Positions 30,966 through 43,100 of a DNA stretch of 64,000 nucleotides are shown in pieces (within the stretch, counting starts at the first letter, position 1; the number at the start of each line of letters is the position of its first letter). Under the pieces are notes generated by a model. The model did not search any database, was not told the DNA's origin, and was given only the letters and a program-made list of their open reading frames with translations. The position numbers were made by a program, and so were the translations under genes. The DNA comes from Zygnema cylindricum (lineage: Eukaryota > Streptophyta > Zygnematophyceae > Zygnematales > Zygnemataceae), in the NCBI GenBank assembly GCA_037447655.1, contig JBBHKE010002976.1, forward strand, positions 347,898 to 411,897, given 5' to 3'.

Positions 30966-31621
30966 TTAGGGTATGGTTACATCAGACGAAAAGTGAGGTT
31001 TAATACAGAATTTTTTACTTAACCGTACTATGTCGTACTATATTTTCGTGAGTTTCTTGAAAACCACATTACAGAAAATAAGATTACGATTCTCCAAGTA
31101 TCCGGGAGAAGACATTGACCGTCCGATTACATTTTGGTCTTCATCTGCGAAGCAATCGCTCCATCCGCCTCTGTTGGGTTCACCAATACGTGGGTTCACC
31201 AATACAGAACCAGTCAATTTGCTACACCTGGACGATAGACACGTGCGTCGATGAAAAATGAAAAATTTCACACGTCCCCAAAGTCACGTGCCTTCGGACA
31301 AGGTGACCGTAAAATCTTTGCCGAAAAGAAATACGGTTTTTTCCTGAAAGTCAGCAGAGTGAAGGAGATCTCTGAGGTACATTGACGCGGTACACTTGCG
31401 AAGTACACGTACGTAATACGCAAGTACGGATTTCCATACGAAAATGGTCGGTTTCCAAATCTTTGAAGATTTTAGAGATTTGATCATCGACTTACGTGGA
31501 GCCACTCAAATCAGAACACGTAAATAATAAGACGATACGCGATGTAACCGAGGCCTCTGTAATACAGAAATTTTGCTGTCCGTACTATTACAGAGACCTC
31601 CTGATGTAACCATACCCTTAA
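30966..31621. mobile_element. Inverted-repeat element, about 655 bp
   Basis: It begins TTAGGGTATGGTTACATCAG and ends CTGATGTAACCATACCCTTAA, a terminal inverted repeat of about 20 bases. Inside there is further inverted similarity (GTACTAT near 31030 and 31585) but no transposase frame. It is a different family from the TA-MITEs. Confidence 0.65.
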
Positions 31622-32285
31622 ACAAAAGAATACGATCGCTTCGCACCCTCCAAAATTCAATCCCCAACGAGATAATCCTTTGCCGTACCAAAGAAAGTGC
31701 TTTTGCCTCGGTACAATGAACGTTCTTGATACTTTGAATGTACTCCAACTTTGTCGTCTTATGTTTTCCTCTTTTCGACCCCCGGGCACGCGAATCAACA
31801 TTGGGGGTGGAAAACAATCAAGCAAAGATAAGTGGAAAGCATAGACGTAAGGCTACAAGCATAAATAGTAGTATTAACAAATAAAGCTAAACAGGAGGTA
31901 ACTTTTATTAAGGCATAAAAATAGGAAATATTAAATACATGTAAGCTTGAAAAGGTTTTGTTTTCGTGAATCAAGCATTCCTCGTCATTTTTACCACTGG
32001 TGGAGGTTTCCTTTTATTACACACCACATCTGCATTTTGGAACATTCTCGAACCTCTACCGACTGAGAAAATAGTATCAAGGTTAAACTAGATCGTTTGA
32101 AAAACAAAAACATCTATGATCATGCCTATGTACAAATGTACAAACTATTGGTGACACATGTCCCAAGCTTTACAATCTATCACAAACAAAGACCTACATA
32201 GAAAACCAACTTTATATGCATTCAAAGGGCTAAAAGACTACACGATATAAATTACAAAATCGCCCTTGCCTTAACACATGATTTA

Positions 32286-35200
32286 CTACCTAAGATCCTC
32301 GATTTCTTTATGTCGAAAACAAGAAATCACATGATCATTAACCATTCCCGTGGCTTGCATGAATGCATACATTATCGTGGGACCTACAAAACGAAAACCC
32401 CTTTTTTTAAGATCTTTGCTAAGGGCATTCGAAATTGGAGAGCTACTTGGGATGTCCGCTAGGCTTGAGAATTTATTTAGTACTGGTTGATTTGACACAA
32501 AGTCCCATATATATTTATCAAATGACCCGAATTCCTGTTGGATCTGCAAGATAAGAAGACAATGTTCAACCAAAATTATTGTGGCTGTACTTGTATTGCT
32601 GATCATCTCAAAATTCTCATACAGCAAAATCATATTTGAAGGGGAAGGTTGGAAAATAATAAGTGGTAGTTATCAAAAATTTACAAAGATATGAAACATG
32701 AACGCACGCATTCACCCTTCCTTTCCCCATACTCCCTCCAATTAAAAGGGCAGGAATGAATGAGGCAAAACCAACCTTGAGAAAGTTTTGTGCGTTTTCA
32801 ACTGCGCTGGAAATTTTACCCGGATGTCGGACAATCCCGGAATCTTGTACCAGAGATGCAATTTTTTTCTCTCCATAAGTAGCCACTATAGTGGGCTCAA
32901 AGTTATCAAAAACTTCCCTGATAAATACACACAAAAAATGGTAAAATCTGGTAGTTTTAGATAGAAAAATTCAACAGTTTTAGATAGAAAAATGAACCTC
33001 TAATAAAAGTAATTAATACGTTGATGAATTGGATGATAACACTACATTTAAGTTGGGTTTTGCTAATCATGACTAGAAAAAAACTTCAGACTTTTCAGTA
33101 GAAATATAAAGGTTCTGCAATGCAATGTTCTTTTTATAAAATATAGATTGTCATTATATTATCCAGAGGGGCCACGGCCAAGAAACCTCAGTTAAGATAC
33201 ATGACCGCCATCTTTTCCTAACACTATTTACCTCGGAAAATCACATTTTGAAAAGGTTACTTACCTGAATAGATCATGAACATACTCAGACGATTGGAAA
33301 AAAGTTGCAAGGACAAACCAAAATTGAGAAAGGAATGAACCAATTTCATGTTTTACCAATTAGTAAACTACGAGAATGACTACTTTTGAAGCAGATCTCT
33401 CTGAAAATAAGCTCTTTGATAGATAAACCCCAACTCGTAGGACAGACTGCAGGAAATTTGAGAATACACCAATATCACTCTTGTGACAAATTTTGAAAAA
33501 AAAAAACAAAAAATATATAAATATATATACTCTAAAGTGCACATTGTGAAAATAAAGAGGAGAGACAGACATCCGTCTCGCAGCGAATTTTGACGAGTAG
33601 AAAAAGAGATACACTCAAAGAAAGACAGCACTAAAAACAAAATGGCATACCGATATCTCTCTCGCTTATTCAGAATAGTAGACCAACTGAGTCCTGCCTG
33701 AGCGCCCTCCAATATCAGCAGTTCAAAAAGTGCCCTACAAGAAGAAATTACAGACAACCCCAACAAATTACTAGTGTGGAGGTTGCAAAAGAATCATCAA
33801 CACTGAACTAGAGCGATAGAGCAAAGAGCTATTGTAGGGACACACAGTTATAACCTTAAGGTTTTAGCATAAATAATAACGCTTTTGTGGAGTAAGTCAT
33901 CATGAAGCTGTTAAGAATTCCACTTAATGTTTCCAACTTTGATTTATCTTCCAACGCCAAAAAAAATGTAAGACTATGAATATAATTCACAATATTAATG
34001 ACTACGGCTGTACTTGCCCACATTCCCGTTCACAAACACTTTTAAGCAACTATATCATTTTTTACAGGCTATTTTTATAAACTCAACTTTTTAAATACGC
34101 AAATATTAGACTACTGAATTTTTTGCCTTTGTAGCTTACGAACACGACCCCTGAGAATATCCTAAACATGAGGCACTTAGTCAATACAGAACATGATACT
34201 TGTATATTGTGTTTCAATTTCAGTTCTTGACCCTTTTTGACAACCTTTACAAACAAGCTCACACACTCAAAATTCAAAACAGCTCCAAAATAACAACTTG
34301 CCACCAATTAGGAAAGTGAAACACTTCATTCACAAAAAGCGAAGCCAGAAAGATCAAAAAATGAGAGAAAAGTGCTACCACAACCATGAGTTGCTTAACA
34401 CACAACTTTAAAAAATATCCAGCCAATATCCACTATGCAACACACAACAAACAAATTTCCAATACCTGTCGTCATGAACAGGAACTCCCCATTCTGTGTC
34501 ATGATATTGAATATAGAGAGGAGAACCGGCTCCTGGAAAAGAAAAAGCCTCCACCATCCTTTCAGATAAAATGGGTCACATGATTTTTCACTTCATAAAT
34601 ATTCACCTAATATGTAAAAATCACATCATTATGATGACATTCGCCGCCATCCTTGTGGCCATACTATTTGCGGAGAAAAAAAACATCCATTTGATGGGCC
34701 TTTAAAAGGTGAAGTATATAAAGCTGCTTAACAAAGAAATGAGGTGTTATAGTGAAGCGCGTTTAATATGGAATGATTGTACCAGCCAAGTCTGCATTTT
34801 AGTGCACTTAAAATTGATAAAAACCTGATAAATAACTTGAAAAGGTACCACAGTGCACTCCACACTCTAACGTGCCAGCAAAATCGGGAGGGGCAGCTAA
34901 ATGAGAGGAAAAGGAAAAGAGAGGGGGGGCACAGGAAGGAGGGAGAGGAAAACGACAGAGACAGCAACAGGGAGGGGAAGAGGGAGAGTGGGCAGGAGAG
35001 GGGGAGGTGAGGAGAGGGACAGATATAAGGAGAGGGAGAGAGGGAGAGTGTGCAGGAGAGTGAGAGGAGAGGGAAAGAGACAGTCACAGGGACAGGGAGA
35101 GGGAGAGAGTTGTCAAATCCAACAACAACTCAAATTTTCTCGTCAAAAACACCTGCCTAGAAAATGAAAGGATAAAAGAAAAATTCTTGAAAAAAAACCC

Positions 35201-35576
35201 TGATGTCTGAAGACATGCATGTAACAGCAACAACAACAAAAAAAAATCTCTATTTACCACTATAAGTAGAAATCCAGGAACACCGAACTTTGTCATCTTC
35301 CACAGCAGATTTTTTTATAATAGAAGAAGATTCAACTGTCACTGCTGCTCCAGACTTTTTACTCTCTTCAGGAGCCTTCACTACTCTTTTCCTTTTCAGA
35401 ACAAAATTTTCATTAGATTTTTCGGAATGCTTTTGATTGGAAACATTTTTGCTAACATTCTCTTTTAATTTCTCTCCATTTTGTCTTTTTCCAGAGAGCG
35501 GCGCCACAACAGAAAGGATGTTCTCAAGCCTTGCTGAACGGCGGAGAGTTGCATTTGTCACAGCCATATGAGCCAT
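32286..35576 (-). CDS. TAG: DNA-3-methyladenine glycosylase I (TAG family)
   Basis: Five exons: 35576-35258, 34532-34466, 33734-33651, 32917-32776 and 32543-32286, giving 289 residues with all phases consistent. TAG excises 3-methyladenine from alkylated DNA, leaving an abasic site for base-excision repair. About 95 Lys/Ser-rich residues precede the domain, which begins RCSW and YHDTEWGVPVHDD. EGAQAGLSWSTIL follows, then SKDLKKRGFRFVGPTIMYAF, and the domain ends GMVNDHVISCFRH. Residues matching E. coli TAG are in place: C99, H117, H275 and C279 as the zinc site, and E138 as the base-binding Glu. Three of these numbers plus E138 sit exactly 100 above E. coli. An in-frame TTG lies upstream; the first ATG is 35576. 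Introns carry polypurine and MITE sequence. The N-terminal tail may carry a nuclear or organellar signal. Confidence 0.95.
34890..35110. repeat. Polypurine tract in TAG intron 1
   Basis: Runs of GAGGGAGAGG, GGGACAGGGAGAGGG and similar. The transcript strand is CT-rich. It lies between the first and second exons of the glycosylase gene. Confidence 0.85.
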
Positions 35577-35860
35577 GTACTTCTTCAATACCAGAATATT
35601 TTCTCCATCGGCAAGTTCACAATATTTGACAGTTATAAATTATATGAAATTTGAATTCGTGATTTCCTTTTCCTGTTTTCAGAACAACTTTATGCTAGAC
35701 TGACTGTAACTTACGCAGCGAAGGTACGACGAAGGAGTACTGTACTTTTCGACCATAGAAGTACAGTAATCTCTTTTCATGTGGATTTGTTGCTCGAAGT
35801 TCAAAATATGAAAATATTCTCTCGTGGAGTGAATCACTAGACTGTTCCCAGAAGATAGTA

Positions 35861-36037
35861 CACCGCGCATCGTTATTAGTGTCATTGGGTTCTTAAAATT
35901 TTGATTTTTTTCCTCAAATAGGATACATGATTTTAATTTTTCCTTGACGTTAATTAAGGTACCGTACAAAATAGCGTAAAGGACGAATTACAAATATATC
36001 TAAATAGATAAATAACATCTAATAACGATGCGCGGTG
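35861..36037. mobile_element. TA-MITE, 177 bp, deletion form of the 17-kb element
   Basis: It starts CACCGCGCATCGTTATTAG and ends CTAATAACGATGCGCGGTG with TA on both sides, a near-perfect terminal repeat. The left 120 bases match 17083-17215 (CAAATAGGATACATGATTTT, CTTGACGTTAATTAAGG), then it jumps to the right end. It sits 285 bases upstream of the TAG start codon. Confidence 0.9.
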
Positions 36038-36494
36038 TACTGTACTATGCCGTACTGTAACTCTTTCGTACGATATGCTCCATGGTACGTACATTTAGCA
36101 CTCTGCCCGGCTCGGTAGGTCTGGTTCACTTCTGGTGCGGGCCAAACCGCAAGGTTCGGTTTGAAACCACGGTGAGAGATTTCTCTAAGGTGAAATTTGT
36201 AAACCAAACCAGACAATTGTCAATCATCAATAATTTTGCAAGCGTCCACAGTAATAGATGCTAACTGAGAAGATAGTCAAACAAATGAGATGGATGTCAT
36301 CTGGACTTTGGATGCTCTATTTGGTTGATTTCGATGAACCTTGGACACTTCACAAAAGCCCTAGGTTTCCTCCAAAGTAAAAACCAACATTCAGGGGTCG
36401 AGCACCAATTATCAAATTGAAAAAATACCCCCAAGCTTCAATGAGCAATACTGACATAACCATACTTCTCATGGAGCTTCAACAGTCAATCCAT

Positions 36495-36537
<43 letters not shown>

Positions 36538-37060
36538 ACAGCCAATACATATACATGTGAGGCACGATGGAAGTCAACGTTGTCAGAAATGCTCCTGCTA
36601 AAATTAGGAAATATGGAGCAAATATGGTCGCCCTCTGATACAGATCCAAAGTGAGAATTTTAGTGATTTACAAAGGATGTTTGAGAAAAAAGAAGAAGAT
36701 ATGCAGTCACAGGAATGGCCATAAAAAACACCCCCGGTACAACACGACTTTTATTACAAGCATAACCTTTCAAATGGTGAAATCCTCGGTTGACAACCCC
36801 GAAACAATTATAATTATATTCTCTTGTTAAACAATGATAGAATACACCACTTTCATAAATTTCAATCCACAAGAAATTGTTTCTCTCAATGGTTCCAATA
36901 ACTACAACCTAAAATTAGAGCTGAAAATGGTAGAAACAACAAAAACCTCAAAAACAACAAACTATGTCTAAATCTTGCTGAAGTCTTCTCCTCAAAAAAA
37001 TGTGCTTATTCGAAACAATTTTACAATATGCTAGCAAATAATGCATGTTACCTTCATAAT
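36038..37060. other. Intergenic between TAG and the aminopeptidase, with (AT)n run
   Basis: A TATATATA run lies at 36500-36532, with ATACAT flanks. Only short frames are present. It holds the TAG promoter side and the aminopeptidase 3' side. Confidence 0.45.
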
Positions 37061-37063
37061 GTT

Positions 37064-37145
37064 GACTACACCACCAACTTTTTTCGACTACAATGTTAAA
37101 ATCTTTAAGACTACAATGTCTAAATTGTCTATACTACAATGTTAA
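37064..37145. repeat. 23-bp repeat overlapping the aminopeptidase stop codon
   Basis: ACTACAATGT occurs at 37087, 37110 and 37133, spaced exactly 23. The last copy overlaps the terminal codons and the TAG stop (37134-37136, minus strand) of the aminopeptidase. A weaker copy lies near 37068. Confidence 0.7.
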
Positions 37146-40100
37146 TATTTCTACCCCCGTTTCTGTAATTAAAATTGTATGTTCAAATTGGGCTGATAAT
37201 GATCCGTCGGCGGTCACTACAGTCCAATCGTCGTCCCACATGTAATCTTTTGGACTCCCAATAGTCAACATGGGCTCTAAACACAACAAAAAAAATAACA
37301 AGGAGAAACATAAAAACAAAAGATAGGAAACAAAAATAAAACAAGAATGTGAGAGTGAAATGTTAGAATTCACTATTAGACATAAAGAAAAAACAAACAA
37401 CAAGAAACAAAAATAAAACAAGAATGTGAGAGTGAAATGTTAAATTTCACAATTATACGTAAATAAAAAACAAACAAAAAAACAAACAAAAAAACAAACA
37501 GACGAAAGCAACATACAATTACCAAACCCATTTAGAAATAATTGAAGAAGTGTTGTCAAAGCTATGTGGATGTTTTAAAGTTTTGACAAGGTAAATAAAC
37601 ATTTGGGGATAGATAGGTCTTTTTGTACACGGTCCAACACAATTAGAGGGGATTTTTACAAAGTTGAAACTTGAATTGCCAACCCTTATCGACACTAATA
37701 ATGCCATCATTGTTCTTCATCAGTCTCAACTACAACAGCTCATGTTTTGTGCTAAAAAAAACAATTTTGTTTTTGCAAGGTGGTGACAATATAGCAATGT
37801 TTTTTTGAGTATGAACAAAGATATTAGATAAGAAGACGAGGCAAAGAGAAAGAAAGAAAGAAAAAAATGCAGGAAAACAAACAAAGCGGGTTGGTTCTCT
37901 CATCATTTTCCATTTCCATTTCTATTTTTTCTGCTTTCTTTGCCATCGTTTCTTGAGATACTTTTTGTACAATTTGAATTGTGAATCAGTAATTTAGGCC
38001 TTCAAAATTTAAAAAAAGGGGGGGGGGGAGAGGAAAGGGAAAAAAGGGGCATTGGGTATGAGAGGGCACCAATTGTAAACGTTTGACCCGCCACCATTTT
38101 CAATCGGTTATTATTTCCTGCAAATTTTCCATTTTTTTTAATATTAAGTAAAAATTGTTTTAAAGGCTTTTTCCATTTTCAGTAATCCTTAGGGTTTGGT
38201 AGGCAGAAATATTATTGCAGCGCCTGAAAGATAAATTGTAAAGAAAAAAAAGATTGCGATTTTATCCAGAAATACATACACAAAAGATTGTCATTTTCCT
38301 TTATTCAAGCTTTTTTTGTCTTTTTTAGCATTCTGTACAGACTTTCAAAATGTCACATGGTCTTCCTTTGTGACACACAACACAATGTGCAATCTAAAGT
38401 CATAATTACCTTCTAAAATATATTTTTACGAACTTTTATAAATGTTTCCTCACACTTTCACACACTGATATCTGTAAAATTTACTTCTTGCATTCACCTT
38501 CTTTCTCTATTCACATTTCAAACATTCTGTGTGACACAACATAAGTGTAACTCCGCGAGGCCTGACATGACATATGTTACATTTTTTCTTTTCTTCTCTT
38601 TTTTAGATTCTATCATAGACCATATTCGTATTCAACTCCACAATTTTTTTTTCTGAATGTTCCGTATGACTCACTGTAGTGTACAACAGTGGGTCCGGAA
38701 TGAAAGGCTTGTCCAACTCCATGGCCCACAAACTGACGAACAACTCCATACTTGTACTTGTCCGCGATATCACTACTCAAAAAAACACCCAAAATTCAAA
38801 TATCCCAAATAAGATCCACACTTATTACACTACAGAATCACTATAAGCGCCAATAACATTGACTCGATCCCGGTTTTTTTGGCCTCCAAACATAAAAGTA
38901 GAATTAATAATAATTAACACTAAAATTGTCGTTATACTAATTATTTACCACTGGTCAAACGATCTACCACCACAATACTTAAATTAGAAACCTCCCCACA
39001 AAACATCCAAATTAATTACAACAAACATCCTAACGCCCTTCACAACCAATGGAAAACCATCACCTTACGGACACTTTTTCCACGAAGCTAAAACCTTATT
39101 CAACCTAAATTTCACTCTAATTACGATAAGGAAAACACTATTTTTGAAACACTTCTAACAAAAACAACAACACAAAAAAAAACAGAATGAAAAGTAGGAT
39201 TCAAAATAGCGGATGGAACAGTAAAATGAGAACAAATGAATGAATGAATGACGGGGGGGGGGGGGGGGGTGGGGGGGTGGAAGAGGACAAATGTTGTCCT
39301 TACTGGATTGTATTTCCGATAACTCGAAACTCCACTCCTGGACCACACATGGAAATAGCTTTGTCCAAAGCTGTTTTTGTCACCTGACAAAAAGGAAGTG
39401 GGATTAAGCATCAGAGGTCGCAAAAGTCAAAATTTTACATAACCGAAACCGACCGTTTTTTTTTTTTCAAAATCTGAGTAACCGACGCCCGATCGGGTTA
39501 TGTCACGCTCAAAAATTGTTAACCGTTAACCGACCGGCGTTTACGAAAATAAAAGTTAACCGAAACTCGATTTCTCGCGACTAACCGTGCCAGCCCCGTA
39601 ACCGAAAAAGTACAAAATTAACTAATGTACGACGTATGAATAAGCCAATAATTACGATTTGTCGCGTTCCCTTAGATTTGCAAAATGAATAGTGTTTACT
39701 AATGTGTCATATTTGCGAAGCTTTGTCGCGTTCCCTAAGATTTGCGAAATGAATAGTGTACTACACCGTTGATCGTATTTAGCGTGTATGTTTTTTTGTC
39801 TCTTAAAACATCTTTTCTCCGTACATACATGTCGGATTGTGGATCATACATTGAAAATTGGACAAATGTGTACGGAGATAAGATGTTTTCAGTGGCGAAA
39901 ATAACATACACGCTAAATACGATCGACGGTGTACCATGTCAGATTTGCGACGCATTGTCGCGTTCCCTAAGATTTGCGAAATGAATAGTGTTACTACCGT
40001 GTCAGATTTGCGACGCTTTGTCGCGTTCCCTAAGATTTGAGAAATGAATAGTGTTACTACCGTGTCAGATTTGCGACGCTAATCATGATGTCACGTACTT

Positions 40101-43100
40101 CCACGATACCAAAGAGTACAAAGTATAATAATGTTGGATTGTATGGACAGTACAAAATTTTCATTTTTTTTGGTTTTTTGGTTGACCGACCGTAACCGAC
40201 CTTTTTTTTTTCTGGTGAATCAACCGACCGCAACCGCCCGGCCCTCAAAATTTGGCAACCGAATCCGTTCCGGATCCGGCGCGGGCGGTCGATTAACGGT
40301 CGGTCACGGTTTCGGTTGACCGTTTGCGACCTCTGTTAAGCATTAGTCAAAATCTAACAATTAAGAAATAAATATTGAAAATTTGGAAATTAAACTAAAG
40401 GCTCACCAGAGACTGCGTTCAAGCAGGTGGTATTGATTCCCTACAGCCGTGTAGCTAGGTGTTTTTCTAGACCAATGAGTACATTCGTTTAATTTCTCAG
40501 ATACCATTTGGTAATGAATTCCATATCGCCAAACAGCCATATAATAATCTAGACCAATACTTGATACCAAAGTTCCAGTCCTCACTGATTTCGTTTAGTT
40601 TACCGGGTACATTTTATACCCACTGGAAGGTCAACGGGCACAGGAGTCAGAAGACGGGATCAATAGAAGACGAAATAGAAGAAGTGTTTTTCTTTTTGAA
40701 TGGCTCCATGGCCCTTTGACAGGATGAGGAGACTTTTTTGTGAAGTTGACCTCAACCCAAACATTCTAAGCTGCAAAAAACACTTTCAATCTTTGTGACT
40801 AATTCCTATTGTAGAGAGCCACGTTTTCTCTTAAAAAGAGCAGGCTCCGCAAATGGGAAATATAACCACCGCAATTAAAAGTTTAAGAAACCGCAGGTTT
40901 GATTTGTGACGATCGAAAGTGGAAAAGTGGAAATTGGGAATTAAGTATCGAAAACTGAAAATTGGATACAGGAAACACTGAAAGTTGAACATTGAACATT
41001 GATATTGGAGATTGGACATGGGACATTGGGGGGTAGAGATTGAAAATTGAACACTGAACATTTGATGTTTGACATTTGACATTGAACATTGGACATTAGA
41101 TGTTGGACAGTAGACATTAAAGATAGATTGGACATTGGAGATTGAACATAGATTGAACATAGAGCACTTGGAAATCGGCAAGAAAAATCGGAAATTGGAA
41201 AATTAGAAAATCAGAAAATCGGAAATTAGAAAATCAGACTTCTGAAATGGGAAATCAAAAACAAAAATTGCAAATCAGAGAATCGGATATCGGAAACCAA
41301 TTTAAATCCAAAACCGGAAACTGGACATTAGAGACAGGTGATGAATCTGGAATGTTTTTTTTTGTTTTTTTTTTAATTTTGCTTGTGACACTCTTCACAA
41401 GGGCCCATTAAGCTAGATTAACAAAAAAAGGGGGAGAAAATGAAAATCACCTCTACCAATTGGCGAGCCTCAGGACTCACAGTTCCACAAATGAAAGTTT
41501 TTGATGTATCTCCATGATAGCCCTAAAAACAAAAAATATATCAACAAATACAACAAAGTCATCACAAAAAAAGAGATGAAAACACAAAACAACTAAAAAG
41601 CGTATTTTCCAGCAACTACACCACCCGACGCTATTAGTGAATTATTAGTGTTAACACTTTATTAGCATTAATTATACCCCACGCCTTATTATGAGCCACT
41701 TAGCTAATTATTGTCATGAACCCCAATTTACGTTTTGGGTAAAAAAAATACGCACCGAGTAATTAACTTTAATAGCGAAGTGCAGTGTAGCTTTAGCAAT
41801 TTTGAACGAAATTTTGTAACTTTTTCCCACAATAATCAGTATCGACCTTATTAAACGTAGTGATGATGGTTTTCTTTTTTAAATCTAACATGTAAACAAC
41901 TGCAAAAAAATGAGAGTATCGGCAGAATTCTGGATAAAAATTTTAGTTGAGTTTCAATGAATTGAAATTGAATTTTAATTCATAAAAAACTCGTAGCAAC
42001 ACGGAAGATTTTAATTTCTCAAACATAAAAAACAGACGTTAATTGCAAAATTCCTTGATAGACAAGAACAATGTAGACTCAAAATAAAGTCCAAAGACCG
42101 ATTTGATGGCCCCAGAATGCCAAACGTACAATCCCGAGAAATAAGCTTTTTATTGTCAGGGCATCTAGGTTTTGCAAATTTTCTGGTAACCTTACCCCAA
42201 CAAAATTGTGTCAAAGCATGAAAAACTACATTCCTACAACACTTACATTAAGAAACACTGTCACGTCGATATTGATAATATCTCCATCCTGCCCTTCAAA
42301 TCACAACAAAATGACGAAAAAAAAAGAGATTAGCCTTACAAAACTCATTACAAAGGGCGGTTTTCTTCCACTGCAAAGGGTCTCTCGTCAAACGGAAATG
42401 TTTGTTTGAAGACAATTTATCCACCTCCTCTCTCTCCCCCTCCCCATCCCTCACCTCCAATGCTCGAGAGTCCGGAATTCCATGACAAATACATTCATTC
42501 ACTGAAGTACAAACGCTTTTCGGAAATCTTCCATAATTTAAAGGGGAGGGGTAGGCTCCAGCATTTATAATCATTTCATGAACCGCTTTGTCGATTTCAT
42601 CAGTTATGACTCCGGGCTGTTTTCACATCAAGAAAGTGATAATTTAGTTACAGAACTCAACAAAAAGTGGTTTTGCGAGCATGAGTTGTATTCAAAAACA
42701 TTAATAGTGTCTAAGAAACAGAGCATGAATAGAAGCTGAAAATAAAAAGGGCATTTGAAAACACGACTAGAATAATCAAGAGTAGCATCTGGATATATGA
42801 ATATTTGAAAGCGTAAACAGTTTTTAAAAGCATCAATGACACTGAAAACAAAAATAATATTCAGAAAACACAAATTCAATTTGAAAACATGATCGGTACG
42901 GAAAGATCATGTGAAGCAAGTGGATACCAAAGTCACAATAACCCAACCTTCAACCATAATTATTTTTTTTATCTATCCTTTCACTAACTTCCTGTCATTT
43001 TTCCATCTAATTACTTTCTTTTTTTTTAATTACCTTCACAAGTGTTCCTGCAAAATCTCTGACTTCCGCGGCTAATTTTCCAGCTTCTCTCATTCGTTTT

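Larger units (their letters stand above)
39412..40335. mobile_element. Non-autonomous hAT-type element, 924 bp, in the aminopeptidase intron
   Basis: The ends are CAGAGGTCGCAAA and its exact inverse TTTGCGACCTCTG. Immediately outside each end is the identical octamer TTAAGCAT (39404-39411 and 40336-40343). Eight-base duplications and CAG-type ends are hallmarks of the hAT superfamily. Subterminal AACCGAAACCG words occur in inverse at the other end. No transposase frame is present. The element holds a 63-bp minisatellite and a TA-MITE. Confidence 0.9.

Noticed and set aside
35577-35588. TTG as start for the TAG gene
   Set aside because: The next in-frame ATG at 35576 is a normal eukaryotic start; nuclear genes rarely begin at TTG.
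40403-40460. Exon-like piece reading [10 protein letters not shown] with splice-like borders, first considered as an aminopeptidase exon
   Set aside because: The exon at 39383-39304 ([19 protein letters not shown]) fits the family far better and joins in phase; this piece lies between two real exons and is not needed.
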